Source: a virus
Strand: one strand, 5' to 3'
DNA: 20,867 nucleotides
IMG/VR virus record: IMGVR_UViG_3300046010_003177
Coordinates: 1-20,867 of that record
Under the pieces are notes generated by a model that was given only the letters and a program-made list of their open reading frames with translations, made no database searches and was not told the origin of the DNA. Position 1 is the first letter of the stretch. Each line of letters opens with the position of its first letter. The translations under genes were made by a program, and so were the position numbers. Below are positions 15,438 to 19,954 of the stretch, piece by piece.

Positions 15438-15588
15438 GCCTTGCGATCCTGATCGGCGCTTCGGCTGGATCGTCGAGCGGAATCATCCGATAGTCATCGA
15501 CGCCGTGGCGCTCTGCCCAGTGCTGTGCCGCGATATGGGTCGGGAACGGCCCGACGTGCCACGGGCCGAGGTCGAGGATATAGGTCAT
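15415..15588 (-). CDS. Small conserved phage protein of unknown function
   Basis: 57 residues from the ATG at 15588; an upstream ATG at 15615 would add nine. The sequence MTYILDLGPWHVGPFPTHIA, then A-Q-H-W-A-E-R-H-G and YRMIPLDDP looks like a compact strand-helix-strand fold. It has the W-x-V-G-P-F-P-T and I-P-L-D-D-P features that I associate with small phage proteins. It is read against the endolysin and overlaps that gene's last 23 bases. Function unknown. No clear ribosome binding site is seen. Confidence 0.55.
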   Translation of the reverse strand: MTYILDLGPWHVGPFPTHIAAQHWAERHGVDDYRMIPLDDPAEAPIRIARLNTPSAP

Positions 15589-15667
15589 GGGTGGGTGGTG
15601 TAGCTGGCGGATCATAGGAGGTTGATACGGTCGCGCCCGTTACCGTTGGGGCAGCAGCGGCCAACCG

Positions 15668-15853
15668 ATGCAGGCGTTCATCGTCGAGGTCAAGGCCACC
15701 GTTGTGGTGCGCTCAGACGCTGACCCTGAGAACCTACCCGCTGATGTCTACAGCCGCATAGCGGAACACGTTCACGACGACGACGACATCCTGAGCCTCG
15801 AGGTTCAGGCCATGCCCCTGCCGCCGGATCTCAGTGGACAAAGCGCACATTGA
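15668..15853 (+). CDS. Small hypothetical phage protein
   Basis: 61 residues from ATG 15668. It starts MQAFIVEVKATVVVRSDADP, followed by a helix and an Asp-rich run (HVHDDDDIL), then a strand. The strand-helix-strand order resembles small ferredoxin-like or sensor-type phage proteins, with no assignable family. Its end overlaps the start of the HNH nuclease gene by 20 bases, so the two are probably co-translated. An AGGAGG at 15617-15622 lies too far upstream to serve this start. The 15589-15667 gap contains no convincing promoter. Confidence 0.55.
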   Translation: MQAFIVEVKATVVVRSDADPENLPADVYSRIAEHVHDDDDILSLEVQAMPLPPDLSGQSAH

Positions 15854-16187
15854 TGGCACCAGGCTCGTCACTCGACGCTCAGCGCGCGATCAGGTCCTAC
15901 TCGCCTGGAACTATCGCTGTGCCTACTGCGGCGATGCGCTAGGCCGCAGCCCGACGCTCGACCACGTCATCCCAAAGGTGCACGGCGGCCTCACCGTGCG
16001 CTCGAACATGGTCGCCTGTTGCCTCGGCTGCAACAGCCGAAAAGGTCACAAACCATGGATCGATTGGTATCGCGCCCAGCCGTTCTGGTCAGCGTTCAGC
16101 GAATGGGCGATCGCGCAGTGGCTAGGGCAGGATTTTGCTCAGCAGCAGGATGACCAGGGCACAGATCAGCCAATACATGGCGGCTAA
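15834..16187 (+). CDS. HNH endonuclease
   Basis: 117 residues from GTG 15834. The HNH fold is clear: Cys29-x2-Cys32 (CAYCGD), Asp43-His44 in TLDHVIPKVHGG, Asn58 in SNMVACC, Cys63-x2-Cys66 and Asn67 in CLGCNSRKG. The two C-x2-C pairs would bind a structural zinc, and His44 would act in DNA cleavage with a divalent metal. Free-standing HNH proteins in phages either serve packaging next to terminase genes or are homing nucleases; no terminase is visible here, so the role is open. The C-terminal 40 residues are Trp- and Gln-rich. The last 66 bases overlap a possible tiny gene on the other strand. Confidence 0.88.
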   Translation: MDKAHIDGTRLVTRRSARDQVLLAWNYRCAYCGDALGRSPTLDHVIPKVHGGLTVRSNMVACCLGCNSRKGHKPWIDWYRAQPFWSAFSEWAIAQWLGQDFAQQQDDQGTDQPIHGG

Positions 16188-16202
16188 GTAGACCAGTGTC
16201 AT
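16122..16202 (-). CDS. Very small membrane peptide
   Basis: 26 residues, MTLVYLAAMYWLICALVILL followed by LSKILP. Almost the whole peptide is one hydrophobic helix. Its ATG overlaps the stop of the upstream gene (16199-16372) as ATGA, which matches the pattern used throughout this leftward block and supports translation by coupling. Its 3' part runs antisense to the end of the HNH gene. Too short for confident annotation. It may be a regulatory or toxic membrane peptide, or simply chance. Confidence 0.4.
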   Translation of the reverse strand: MTLVYLAAMYWLICALVILLLSKILP

Positions 16203-16372
16203 CGCGCTAGCAGGTGATCCAGATACAACTCAGCCTGCCATAGGTCGCTCGAATAGCGGCACATACCGTGGGCACAGCTGCGGTAGTACAGCTCCCCGCC
16301 GCCTTCTGGCTCTAACGTCTCGATCCAGCCGCCATCGCGGTCAATACGGCTCAGCACCTGCGCTTCGCTCAT
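16199..16372 (-). CDS. Small hypothetical phage protein
   Basis: 57 residues from ATG 16372. The sequence opens MSEAQVLSRIDRDGGWIETL and continues with an acidic Gly-rich turn, YYRSCAHGMCRYSS and a C-terminal helix (DLWQAELYLDHLLAR). The two cysteines five apart and the W-I-E-T-L strand give it the look of a folded domain. It overlaps its upstream neighbour by 32 bases and the downstream peptide by ATGA. Function not recognised. It belongs to the leftward block of small early-type genes. Confidence 0.6.
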   Translation of the reverse strand: MSEAQVLSRIDRDGGWIETLEPEGGGELYYRSCAHGMCRYSSDLWQAELYLDHLLAR

Positions 16373-16550
16373 GGCCGCTGATCCAGTCCTTCAGCTCGAT
16401 CACATACTGCCGCAGCTGTTCGGCTTGCAGCAGATGCCAGCGGTCGCCGGTCTGGAAAAACAGACGGTTGTGCCGATCGATCGCGGCTAGGCATTCCTTG
16501 ATCAGAGGGCACCACGGCTCACGCGTGGCGGTTACCCATTCGCGCGGCAT
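16341..16550 (-). CDS. Small hypothetical phage protein
   Basis: 69 residues, starting MPREWVTATREPWCPLIKEC and continuing with helical stretches (LAAIDRHNRLFFQTGD, LLQAEQLRQYVIELKDWI). The composition, with many Trp, Arg and charged helical residues, suggests a compact all-helical protein. It overlaps the upstream Cys-rich gene by 19 bases. I recognise no family. Regulatory or host-takeover roles are typical of genes in such positions but cannot be claimed. Confidence 0.6.
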   Translation of the reverse strand: MPREWVTATREPWCPLIKECLAAIDRHNRLFFQTGDRWHLLQAEQLRQYVIELKDWISGHERSAGAEPY

Positions 16551-16867
16551 GGCTGGAACATCTCACAGCGCGGCGCATAGCGGCCGCCGCTGCGCTTAGC
16601 TTCCGGCAGGTTTAGGTCGCACCCCTGGATGCGCATGTCCCATTGCAGGCAGTCCCAGCACATGCGCGGCGCATCAGCAGGCCGCAGCTGCGTCACCGCC
16701 ATGCGGTAGACCGATTGCGCCCGCTCGAGCGCCGTGGGCAAGTGGACGGTGCCTGTATCAGTCTTGATCTGCAGCTCAGGCTTTGGACCCAGCACGACAT
16801 GAGCCTGCCAGTTGCGGGAGCTGCAGGTGCACACCAGCAGCAAACGGCCGGCGTACAAGCTGATCAT
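16532..16867 (-). CDS. Cysteine-rich small phage protein, possible metal binder
   Basis: 111 residues; ATG 16867 overlaps the upstream stop as ATGA. The N-terminus is strand-like (MISLYAGRLLLVCTCSSRNW). The C-terminal 45 residues hold a cysteine cluster: MCWDCLQWDMRIQGCDLNLP and then YAPRCEMFQPC. Cys spacing C-x2-C-x9-C followed by C-x5-C could bind zinc or an iron-sulfur cluster. The middle helix (PTALERAQSVYRMAVTQLRP) is amphipathic. I do not recognise a named family. The Cys motif strongly suggests a genuine folded protein. Confidence 0.65.
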   Translation of the reverse strand: MISLYAGRLLLVCTCSSRNWQAHVVLGPKPELQIKTDTGTVHLPTALERAQSVYRMAVTQLRPADAPRMCWDCLQWDMRIQGCDLNLPEAKRSGGRYAPRCEMFQPCRANG

Positions 16868-17109
16868 TCGCGTTCGCCGTAGGACGGCTGGTGATAGATG
16901 CGCTCAAGCTGCATCGACAACGGCTCGTCATCGTCTGGCATGAGCAGCAGATCCTCAGCGATCACCATGGCCAGCTCGTCATCCTCGAGCGCCGACCATG
17001 AGATCAGGGTGCTGTTGACCGGTTTGGCAATGACCAGCGCCATCCGCGGGCTGCGGTGCAAAAGCCGCAACGCCCAGCGCTCGAGCCAGTTGAGGTGGGG
17101 CAGTTTCAT
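16864..17109 (-). CDS. Small hypothetical phage protein
   Basis: 81 residues from ATG 17109, chosen because it overlaps the upstream stop as ATGA; an earlier in-frame start at 17145 is less likely. The sequence begins MKLPHLNWLERWALRLLHRS, a basic amphipathic helix. It then has MALVIAKPVNSTLISWSAL and an acidic helix with DDDEP. The design of a basic N-terminal helix followed by an acidic half could suit a membrane-surface or nucleic-acid-mimic protein, but no family is recognised. It is in the same overlapping transcription unit as its neighbours. Confidence 0.6.
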   Translation of the reverse strand: MKLPHLNWLERWALRLLHRSPRMALVIAKPVNSTLISWSALEDDELAMVIAEDLLLMPDDDEPLSMQLERIYHQPSYGERE

Positions 17110-17318
17110 GGCTCCATGGTGCCGATAAGGCGGTCCAGATACCACCGGGCTTTCTTTAAGGATTCGGGATCCTTGTGCTGCTCGCGCCAGACGTACTTCA
17201 GCACGTTGCCTTTGCAGAATCCCCTGAACTCATCAGGCGTCAGCGCTGCGGCGATCGCGTCGATGCACTCGATCTCGCTTTGGTTGTAATGGTCGGGATG
17301 GTTGATCAAATCAGACAT
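17106..17318 (-). CDS. DUF3310 family protein
   Basis: 70 residues from ATG 17318, with GGAG seven bases upstream and an 8-base overlap with the previous gene. Motifs N-H-P-D-H-Y-N near the start, I-E-C-I-D-A-I, and FCKGNVLKYVWREQHKDP followed by L-K-K-A-R-W-Y-L-D-R-L-I are diagnostic of DUF3310. This is a small helical family widespread in phages and sometimes annotated as a nucleotide kinase-like protein. The biochemical role is not settled; there is no P-loop here. Length fits the domain alone. Confidence 0.9.
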   Translation of the reverse strand: MSDLINHPDHYNQSEIECIDAIAAALTPDEFRGFCKGNVLKYVWREQHKDPESLKKARWYLDRLIGTMEP

Positions 17319-17535
17319 GCCCCAGCTCCATGGCGCGGTCGCGCGTGAAGTCGTCAATGGTCTGCACGCAAGCAGCCACGTTGTAGATAACGTCGCTGTC
17401 AGGCGATGGTCCTTTGCGTCGATAATGCTCGCCAGGTTTGAGCCGGCCAGACTCGCGCCACCGGCGCAACGTGCGTACAGAGATGCCTAGCTCGCGAGCC
17501 GTCTGATGGCTCGACATCCAACGGATCAAAGCCAT
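17311..17535 (-). CDS. Helix-turn-helix DNA-binding protein (MerR/excisionase-like)
   Basis: 74 residues from ATG 17535, which has GAGGGG at good spacing and overlaps the upstream gene by ten bases; ATG 17574 is an alternative. Residues about 8-30 (HQTARELGISVRTLRRWRES) form a clear helix-turn-helix of the winged type, followed by a wing-like turn (GRLKPGEHYRRKGP) and a strand I-Y-N-V, as in excisionase and MerR-like small regulators. It probably regulates this operon or acts as a DNA architectural factor. No integrase is in view to support a strict excisionase role. Confidence 0.75.
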   Translation of the reverse strand: MALIRWMSSHQTARELGISVRTLRRWRESGRLKPGEHYRRKGPSPDSDVIYNVAACVQTIDDFTRDRAMELGHV

Positions 17536-17795
17536 TTGCCCCTCAGCAAAAACTGCCGGCAGATGCGGATGCATTGCTGCGCGTGCTTATCGGCCAGATG
17601 GCTCTCGGCCTCGCCAATCGCCAGCACGCAGGCGGCATGAAGGTCGGCGTAATCGGTGTCGCGGAAGTTAGCAGCGATGTCGCGGCTGAACTCCTGCCAC
17701 AGCCCGGTGTAGGTGCCGCAGGTGCGGCCGCTCGCATGGTAGAGCGCTTCAAGCATGTCCGAGCGTTGCTGTTCGAGTTGGCTGCCGTTCAGCAT
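17526..17795 (-). CDS. Small hypothetical phage protein
   Basis: 89 residues, mainly helical: LEQQRSDMLEALYHASGRTC, then TGLWQEFSRDIAANFRD, and YADLHAACVLAIGEAESHLA followed by a basic C-terminus QFLLRGKWL. The start overlaps the stop of the previous gene by seven bases. The regular helical pattern suggests a helical-bundle protein. No family recognised. Part of the leftward small-gene block. Confidence 0.62.
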   Translation of the reverse strand: MLNGSQLEQQRSDMLEALYHASGRTCGTYTGLWQEFSRDIAANFRDTDYADLHAACVLAIGEAESHLADKHAQQCIRICRQFLLRGKWL

Positions 17796-17992
17796 GGTTC
17801 GAGGGCTTGGCGGATCCTGAGCAGTTCAGCGCAAATCGCGCTTACCTGCGGCACGGTAGGACCGCTCCGCAGCTCGTCCACCCTTGCAGTTAGCAACAGC
17901 TGCAGCCGACGGCGTTCTTCGAGCTGGCCGGCGTTGAACATGCTCGAGTCGCTGATGAGAGCCTCGAGCTTGGCGCGGATGTGGTCGGTCAT
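17789..17992 (-). CDS. Small helical hypothetical protein
   Basis: 67 residues with a strong ribosome binding site (GGAGGT, seven bases before ATG) and ATGA overlap with the upstream gene. The sequence MTDHIRAKLEALISDSSMFN, then Q-L-E-E-R-R-R-L-Q-L-L-L and VSAICAELLRIRQALEPC is helical with heptad-like leucines, probably a short coiled coil or helical hairpin. Function unknown. The strong ribosome binding site is unusual in this block and may raise expression from this point downstream. Confidence 0.62.
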   Translation of the reverse strand: MTDHIRAKLEALISDSSMFNAGQLEERRRLQLLLTARVDELRSGPTVPQVSAICAELLRIRQALEPC

Positions 17993-18228
17993 GGCAGCAC
18001 CTCCACCGTTGCGTTCGGCCAGCGGTTCTGGGCGTACCGCAGCGCGTGGCGTTTGGTCTCTGCCTGCGTGATCCAGACCATCGGCTGGGTGTGTGCTTTG
18101 CGCACCAGCACGCGGTACTCGCGCGTCTGAGCGCCATGCCGCGGGCGGCTGATGCCTTCGCCGTGTTTGCTGTCGTCTGGTTCTTCATGCCATGCCCAAG
18201 GGAGCATCGCGCCGATCGTGTCACTCAT
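17989..18228 (-). CDS. Small hypothetical phage protein
   Basis: 79 residues from ATG 18228, which overlaps the upstream stop by eight bases; a longer reading from 18309 is possible but would overlap the neighbour extensively. The N-terminal part is low-complexity and polar. The C-terminal half has EYRVLVRKAHTQPMVWITQA, then a helix with A-L-R-Y-A-Q-N-R-W-P-N-A and a final strand VEVLP. This resembles a strand-strand-helix-strand unit seen in many small phage proteins that transform an A-x2-A-x2-RWP helix. Function unknown. Confidence 0.6.
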   Translation of the reverse strand: MSDTIGAMLPWAWHEEPDDSKHGEGISRPRHGAQTREYRVLVRKAHTQPMVWITQAETKRHALRYAQNRWPNATVEVLP

Positions 18229-18397
18229 GGGTTGCAGGGTCGGTGACGGTTTCAGGGTTGAGCCATTCGATCTCAGACCACCACGGCAGCCAACCGGACT
18301 GCTCGGCAATCTGTTTGGCTTCGGTCAGGGTGTGCGCCGTGATCGCCTCGATCACGTTGGCGCTGCGGATCTGGAAATAGAAGCGGCGGGGAGTCAT
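18221..18397 (-). CDS. Small hypothetical phage protein
   Basis: 58 residues from ATG 18397, coupled to the upstream stop as ATGA. It begins MTPRRFYFQIRSANVIEAIT, then TLTEAKQIAEQSGWLPWWSE, and ends in a polar tail. The strand-helix-strand arrangement with T-L-T-E-A-K-Q-I-A resembles the C-terminal unit of its downstream neighbour (strand, A-E-T-K-R-H-A-L helix, W-P), so the two may be related small-domain proteins. Function unknown. Confidence 0.6.
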   Translation of the reverse strand: MTPRRFYFQIRSANVIEAITAHTLTEAKQIAEQSGWLPWWSEIEWLNPETVTDPATHE

Positions 18398-18537
18398 GGC
18401 TTCAGCCCCTGATGGCAAGCGGGGTGATTGTGATGCGCTTCGGCGGCTTGATCACGGCCGACGCTAATGCCGACGGCATACATCATGAACAGCAGCGCCA
18501 GGGCGGCGAAGCGGTTGATCCAAGGATTAGTGGTCAT
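18394..18537 (-). CDS. Small membrane protein
   Basis: 47 residues from ATG 18537; an in-frame ATG at 18603 would overlap the upstream gene and encode an unlikely proline-rich leader. One transmembrane helix is clear (NRFAALALLFMMYAVGISVG), preceded by a short polar N-terminus and followed by a His-rich tail (EAHHNHPACHQ) that could bind metal. No ribosome binding site is visible, and a stable hairpin lies just upstream. Function unknown. Confidence 0.55.
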   Translation of the reverse strand: MTTNPWINRFAALALLFMMYAVGISVGRDQAAEAHHNHPACHQGLKP

Positions 18538-18558
18538 GGTGGTGTGGGTGATAGTGGG

Positions 18559-18586
18559 GAGCCCCGGAGGGCTCAGAGGTGAGCCC
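18559..18586 (-). other. Two mutually exclusive RNA hairpins sharing one arm, one with UCCG tetraloop
   Basis: In the leftward RNA the order is GGGCUC (18586-18581), ACCUCU, GAGCCC (18574-18569), UCCG, GGGCUC (18564-18559). The middle arm can pair with either side, giving a 6-bp stem with a 6-base loop or a 6-bp stem closed by C(UCCG)G, a member of the very stable UNCG tetraloop class. The stop codon of the upstream gene (18575-18573) spans the junction. Possible attenuator, processing site or translation insulator. There is no U-tract, so a simple terminator is unlikely. Confidence 0.5.
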
Positions 18587-18743
18587 CGCAGGTGGCGATC
18601 CATCGCTGGAGTTCGCCATGACGACGGCTCAGCTCCAGATAACGGCCTGGATCCTTGTGGGGCAGGGAGCCGCGCAGCTCCTGAGCAATGTCGTGAGCCT
18701 CAGCGTTGAACTGAGCGATCAGGGTGATGATCTGCTCCTGCAT
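18573..18743 (-). CDS. Small helical hypothetical protein, first gene after the leftward promoter
   Basis: 56 residues from ATG 18743, with GAGG about 12 bases upstream. The sequence MQEQIITLIAQFNAEAHDIA, then Q-E-L-R-G-S-L-P-H-K-D-P-G-R-Y-L-E-L-S-R and HGELQRWIATCG is helical with regular hydrophobic spacing, and it looks like a helical hairpin. It is the first gene after the sigma70-like promoter at 18799-18827, so it may be the first early product of this unit. Function not recognised. It ends within the paired-hairpin element. Confidence 0.6.
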   Translation of the reverse strand: MQEQIITLIAQFNAEAHDIAQELRGSLPHKDPGRYLELSRRHGELQRWIATCGAHL

Positions 18744-18798
18744 GTTCAGCGCAGCCTCTGGGCTGCCGAGTGGAGGACTGATCGCCTCCGGTCCCCTA

Positions 18799-18827
18799 AC
18801 AATACACCGTAGACGGCGTGCTGTCAG
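18799..18827 (-). promoter_or_regulatory. Candidate sigma70-type promoter for the leftward small-gene block
   Basis: On the minus strand, -35 CTGACA (18827-18822, 5 of 6 consensus bases) and -10 TATTGT (18804-18799, 4 of 6) are separated by exactly 17 bases. Transcription would start near 18792 and enter the 56-residue gene at 18743. The -35 box overlaps the stop codon of the upstream zinc-ribbon gene, so it sits in the only sizeable gap of the leftward strand between 18744 and 18823. Confidence 0.55.
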
Positions 18828-19171
18828 CCCCGGCTGTTGTGATCCGTTACATTGCGCCGCAGTTCGGCAGCCTCCGATCTTCGACGGTTGGCGTCCAGCA
18901 GGTTCTGGATTGAGTCCTGCGCTTCTTCATGGCTCGCCCCGATGCGGACCATGCCAGTGGTCACCTCAGCCGGCACGCGCAGAACGGGCTTCCGCTGGAG
19001 GCCTGACGACCAGCCGACCGCATACTTGGGCACCTCTACCTCGACCGTGAACCAGACATGGCCACAGTCGCCACAGACACGCTTGCGAACGATCTGATCG
19101 TCCATCTGGCCATTGGTGACCGGGACCTTGTGGTTCTTGCTGCGACAGTCTGGGCAAATCATGGGCAACAT
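18824..19171 (-). CDS. Zinc-ribbon protein (NrdR/Ogr-like N-terminus)
   Basis: 115 residues from ATG 19171; ATG 19162 would start directly at MICPDC. The N-terminal 45 residues contain C-P-D-C and C-G-D-C-G-H separated by about 25 residues with Q-I-V-R-K-R-V before the second pair and WFTVEVEV after it. This is a four-cysteine zinc ribbon laid out like the N-terminus of NrdR and like Ogr-type phage activators. No ATP-cone follows. The C-terminal half has a helix with A-Q-D-S-I-Q-N-L-L-D-A-N-R-R-R. It is probably a DNA- or RNA-polymerase-binding regulator; its target is unknown. Its gene is divergent from 19192-19407 with a palindrome between them. Confidence 0.72.
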   Translation of the reverse strand: MLPMICPDCRSKNHKVPVTNGQMDDQIVRKRVCGDCGHVWFTVEVEVPKYAVGWSSGLQRKPVLRVPAEVTTGMVRIGASHEEAQDSIQNLLDANRRRSEAAELRRNVTDHNSRG

Positions 19172-19186
19172 GGGGCAACTGCCCCA
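19171..19186. promoter_or_regulatory. Palindrome at divergent gene starts, possible operator
   Basis: TGGGGCA (19171-19177) and TGCCCCA (19180-19186) are perfect inverted arms with two bases between, giving a 16-base near-perfect dyad. It lies between the start of the leftward zinc-ribbon gene and the rightward gene at 19192. Related direct repeats TGGGCAA occur at 19151-19157 and 19162-19168, so TGGG(G)CAA repeats three times at 11- and 9-base steps. Part of the repeat is coding, so chance cannot be excluded. Confidence 0.4.
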
Positions 19187-19191
19187 GATCG

Positions 19192-19407
19192 ATGGACTTC
19201 GGGAAATGGATGCAGGTCGAGATCCCAGCAGAGCGGCTGTTCAAACTTGAAAGCAACTGCCGCGGCCTGGCCGAACATGGCACCGTCGGCAAACTGGCAG
19301 CGCAACTGCTACGGCAGAACTACCGCCAGCAGGAAATGCTCCAAGCGGCGGTCCATGAGATCGCGCGCCTGGAGCTGATGATCATGAATCAGAACACGTC
19401 GGCCTGA
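19192..19407 (+). CDS. Small hypothetical protein, isolated rightward gene
   Basis: 71 residues from ATG 19192; an in-frame ATG at 19210 has GGGA upstream and is an alternative. The sequence MDFGKWMQVEIPAERLFKLE, then A-E-H-G-T-V-G-K-L-A-A-Q-L-L-R-Q-N-Y and a long helix with A-A-V-H-E-I-A-R-L-E-L-M looks like a folded, mostly helical protein. It is the only rightward gene between leftward genes and converges with the next one, overlapping it by 19 bases. The opposite strand has no better frame here, which supports it. Function unknown; a regulator opposing the leftward unit is conceivable. Confidence 0.55.
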   Translation: MDFGKWMQVEIPAERLFKLESNCRGLAEHGTVGKLAAQLLRQNYRQQEMLQAAVHEIARLELMIMNQNTSA

Positions 19408-19766
19408 ATCACCGTGCCGCCGGTCGCCTGAGCCAGGCTGGCGGCTGCAGCAGGCACCGACGTGGCCGCAGCTTCCTCGATCGCCTTCTGAGTCTTGTAG
19501 TCCGGCTCGATCGACATCGACACATACGCATCGCCGCCGCCTTGTGGCTCCTTGCGCCAGCCGCTGATGCGCATCGGGATGTTGCCCCGATCGTTCGGCT
19601 GCGCGTTCATCAGGTAGTTGGCCAGCGCATAGGCCTGGTCGGCCGGCACGCTGATCACCCCGTCATACATCGGATAATTCTTCGAAGCCTCGAAGCGATC
19701 GCCCAGTCGGGCGCGCAGCTTCTCTTCAGTGTTGCGAAACAGTGCGCCGTTTGCTTTGAAGCTCAT
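19389..19766 (-). CDS. Conserved phage protein next to recT, possible ssDNA-binding or recombination accessory
   Basis: 125 residues; ATG 19766 overlaps the upstream HTH gene stop as ATGA. The first 85 residues are strand-rich (MSFKANGALFRNTEEKLRAR, then YDGVISVPADQAYALANYLM, IPMRISGWRKE, YVSMSIEPDYK), which could be an OB-like fold. The C-terminus is Ala-rich and ends I-Q-A-D-V-F, an acidic-hydrophobic-Phe tip like that of single-stranded DNA-binding proteins. Position in the recT unit fits such a role. I do not recognise the family by sequence, so this is inference. Confidence 0.65.
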   Translation of the reverse strand: MSFKANGALFRNTEEKLRARLGDRFEASKNYPMYDGVISVPADQAYALANYLMNAQPNDRGNIPMRISGWRKEPQGGGDAYVSMSIEPDYKTQKAIEEAAATSVPAAAASLAQATGGTVIQADVF

Positions 19767-19954
19767 GATTGATCGTGGGTAATGGTGTTGGCCTTTTCGT
19801 ATTGCTCCACCTCGGCCAAGGGGTAGAGCACGAATCCAGGGGTTCTGAAGTACGGCGGACCTTTGCCCGCCTTGCGCCAGCGCATCAGCGTGTCAGGATG
19901 CAGCCCCCAACGCTCAGCCAACTGAGGGCCGGTCAGATAATCAGAAGAGTTCAT
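19763..19954 (-). CDS. Helix-turn-helix DNA-binding protein (excisionase-type HTH)
   Basis: 63 residues from ATG 19954; GTG 19957 would add one residue. Almost the whole protein is one HTH_17-like domain: S-D-Y-L-T-G-P-Q-L-A-E-R-W-G-L-H-P-D-T-L, then MRWRKAGKGPPYFRTPGFVL and Y-P-L-A-E-V-E-Q-Y-E. Such small proteins act as excisionases or local repressors. Its start lies inside the 3' end of recT (14-base overlap) behind an exceptionally complementary ribosome binding site. Its stop overlaps the next gene as ATGA. Confidence 0.85.
   Translation of the reverse strand: MNSSDYLTGPQLAERWGLHPDTLMRWRKAGKGPPYFRTPGFVLYPLAEVEQYEKANTITHDQS

Noticed and set aside
15617-15650. AGGAGG followed by TTGATA as a start or promoter for the gene at 15668
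   Set aside because: The Shine-Dalgarno-like sequence is about 45 bases from the ATG, TTG 15622 is in another frame, and no -10 box follows TTGATA at suitable spacing.
17574-18071. 165-residue rightward frame in the microgene block
   Set aside because: Antisense to several small leftward genes that have coupled starts and recognisable domains nearby; low-complexity Ala/Ser/Arg composition.
19151-19186. TGGGCAA repeats as a CRISPR array
   Set aside because: Repeats are only 7-8 bases with 2-4 base gaps, far too short for repeats and spacers.
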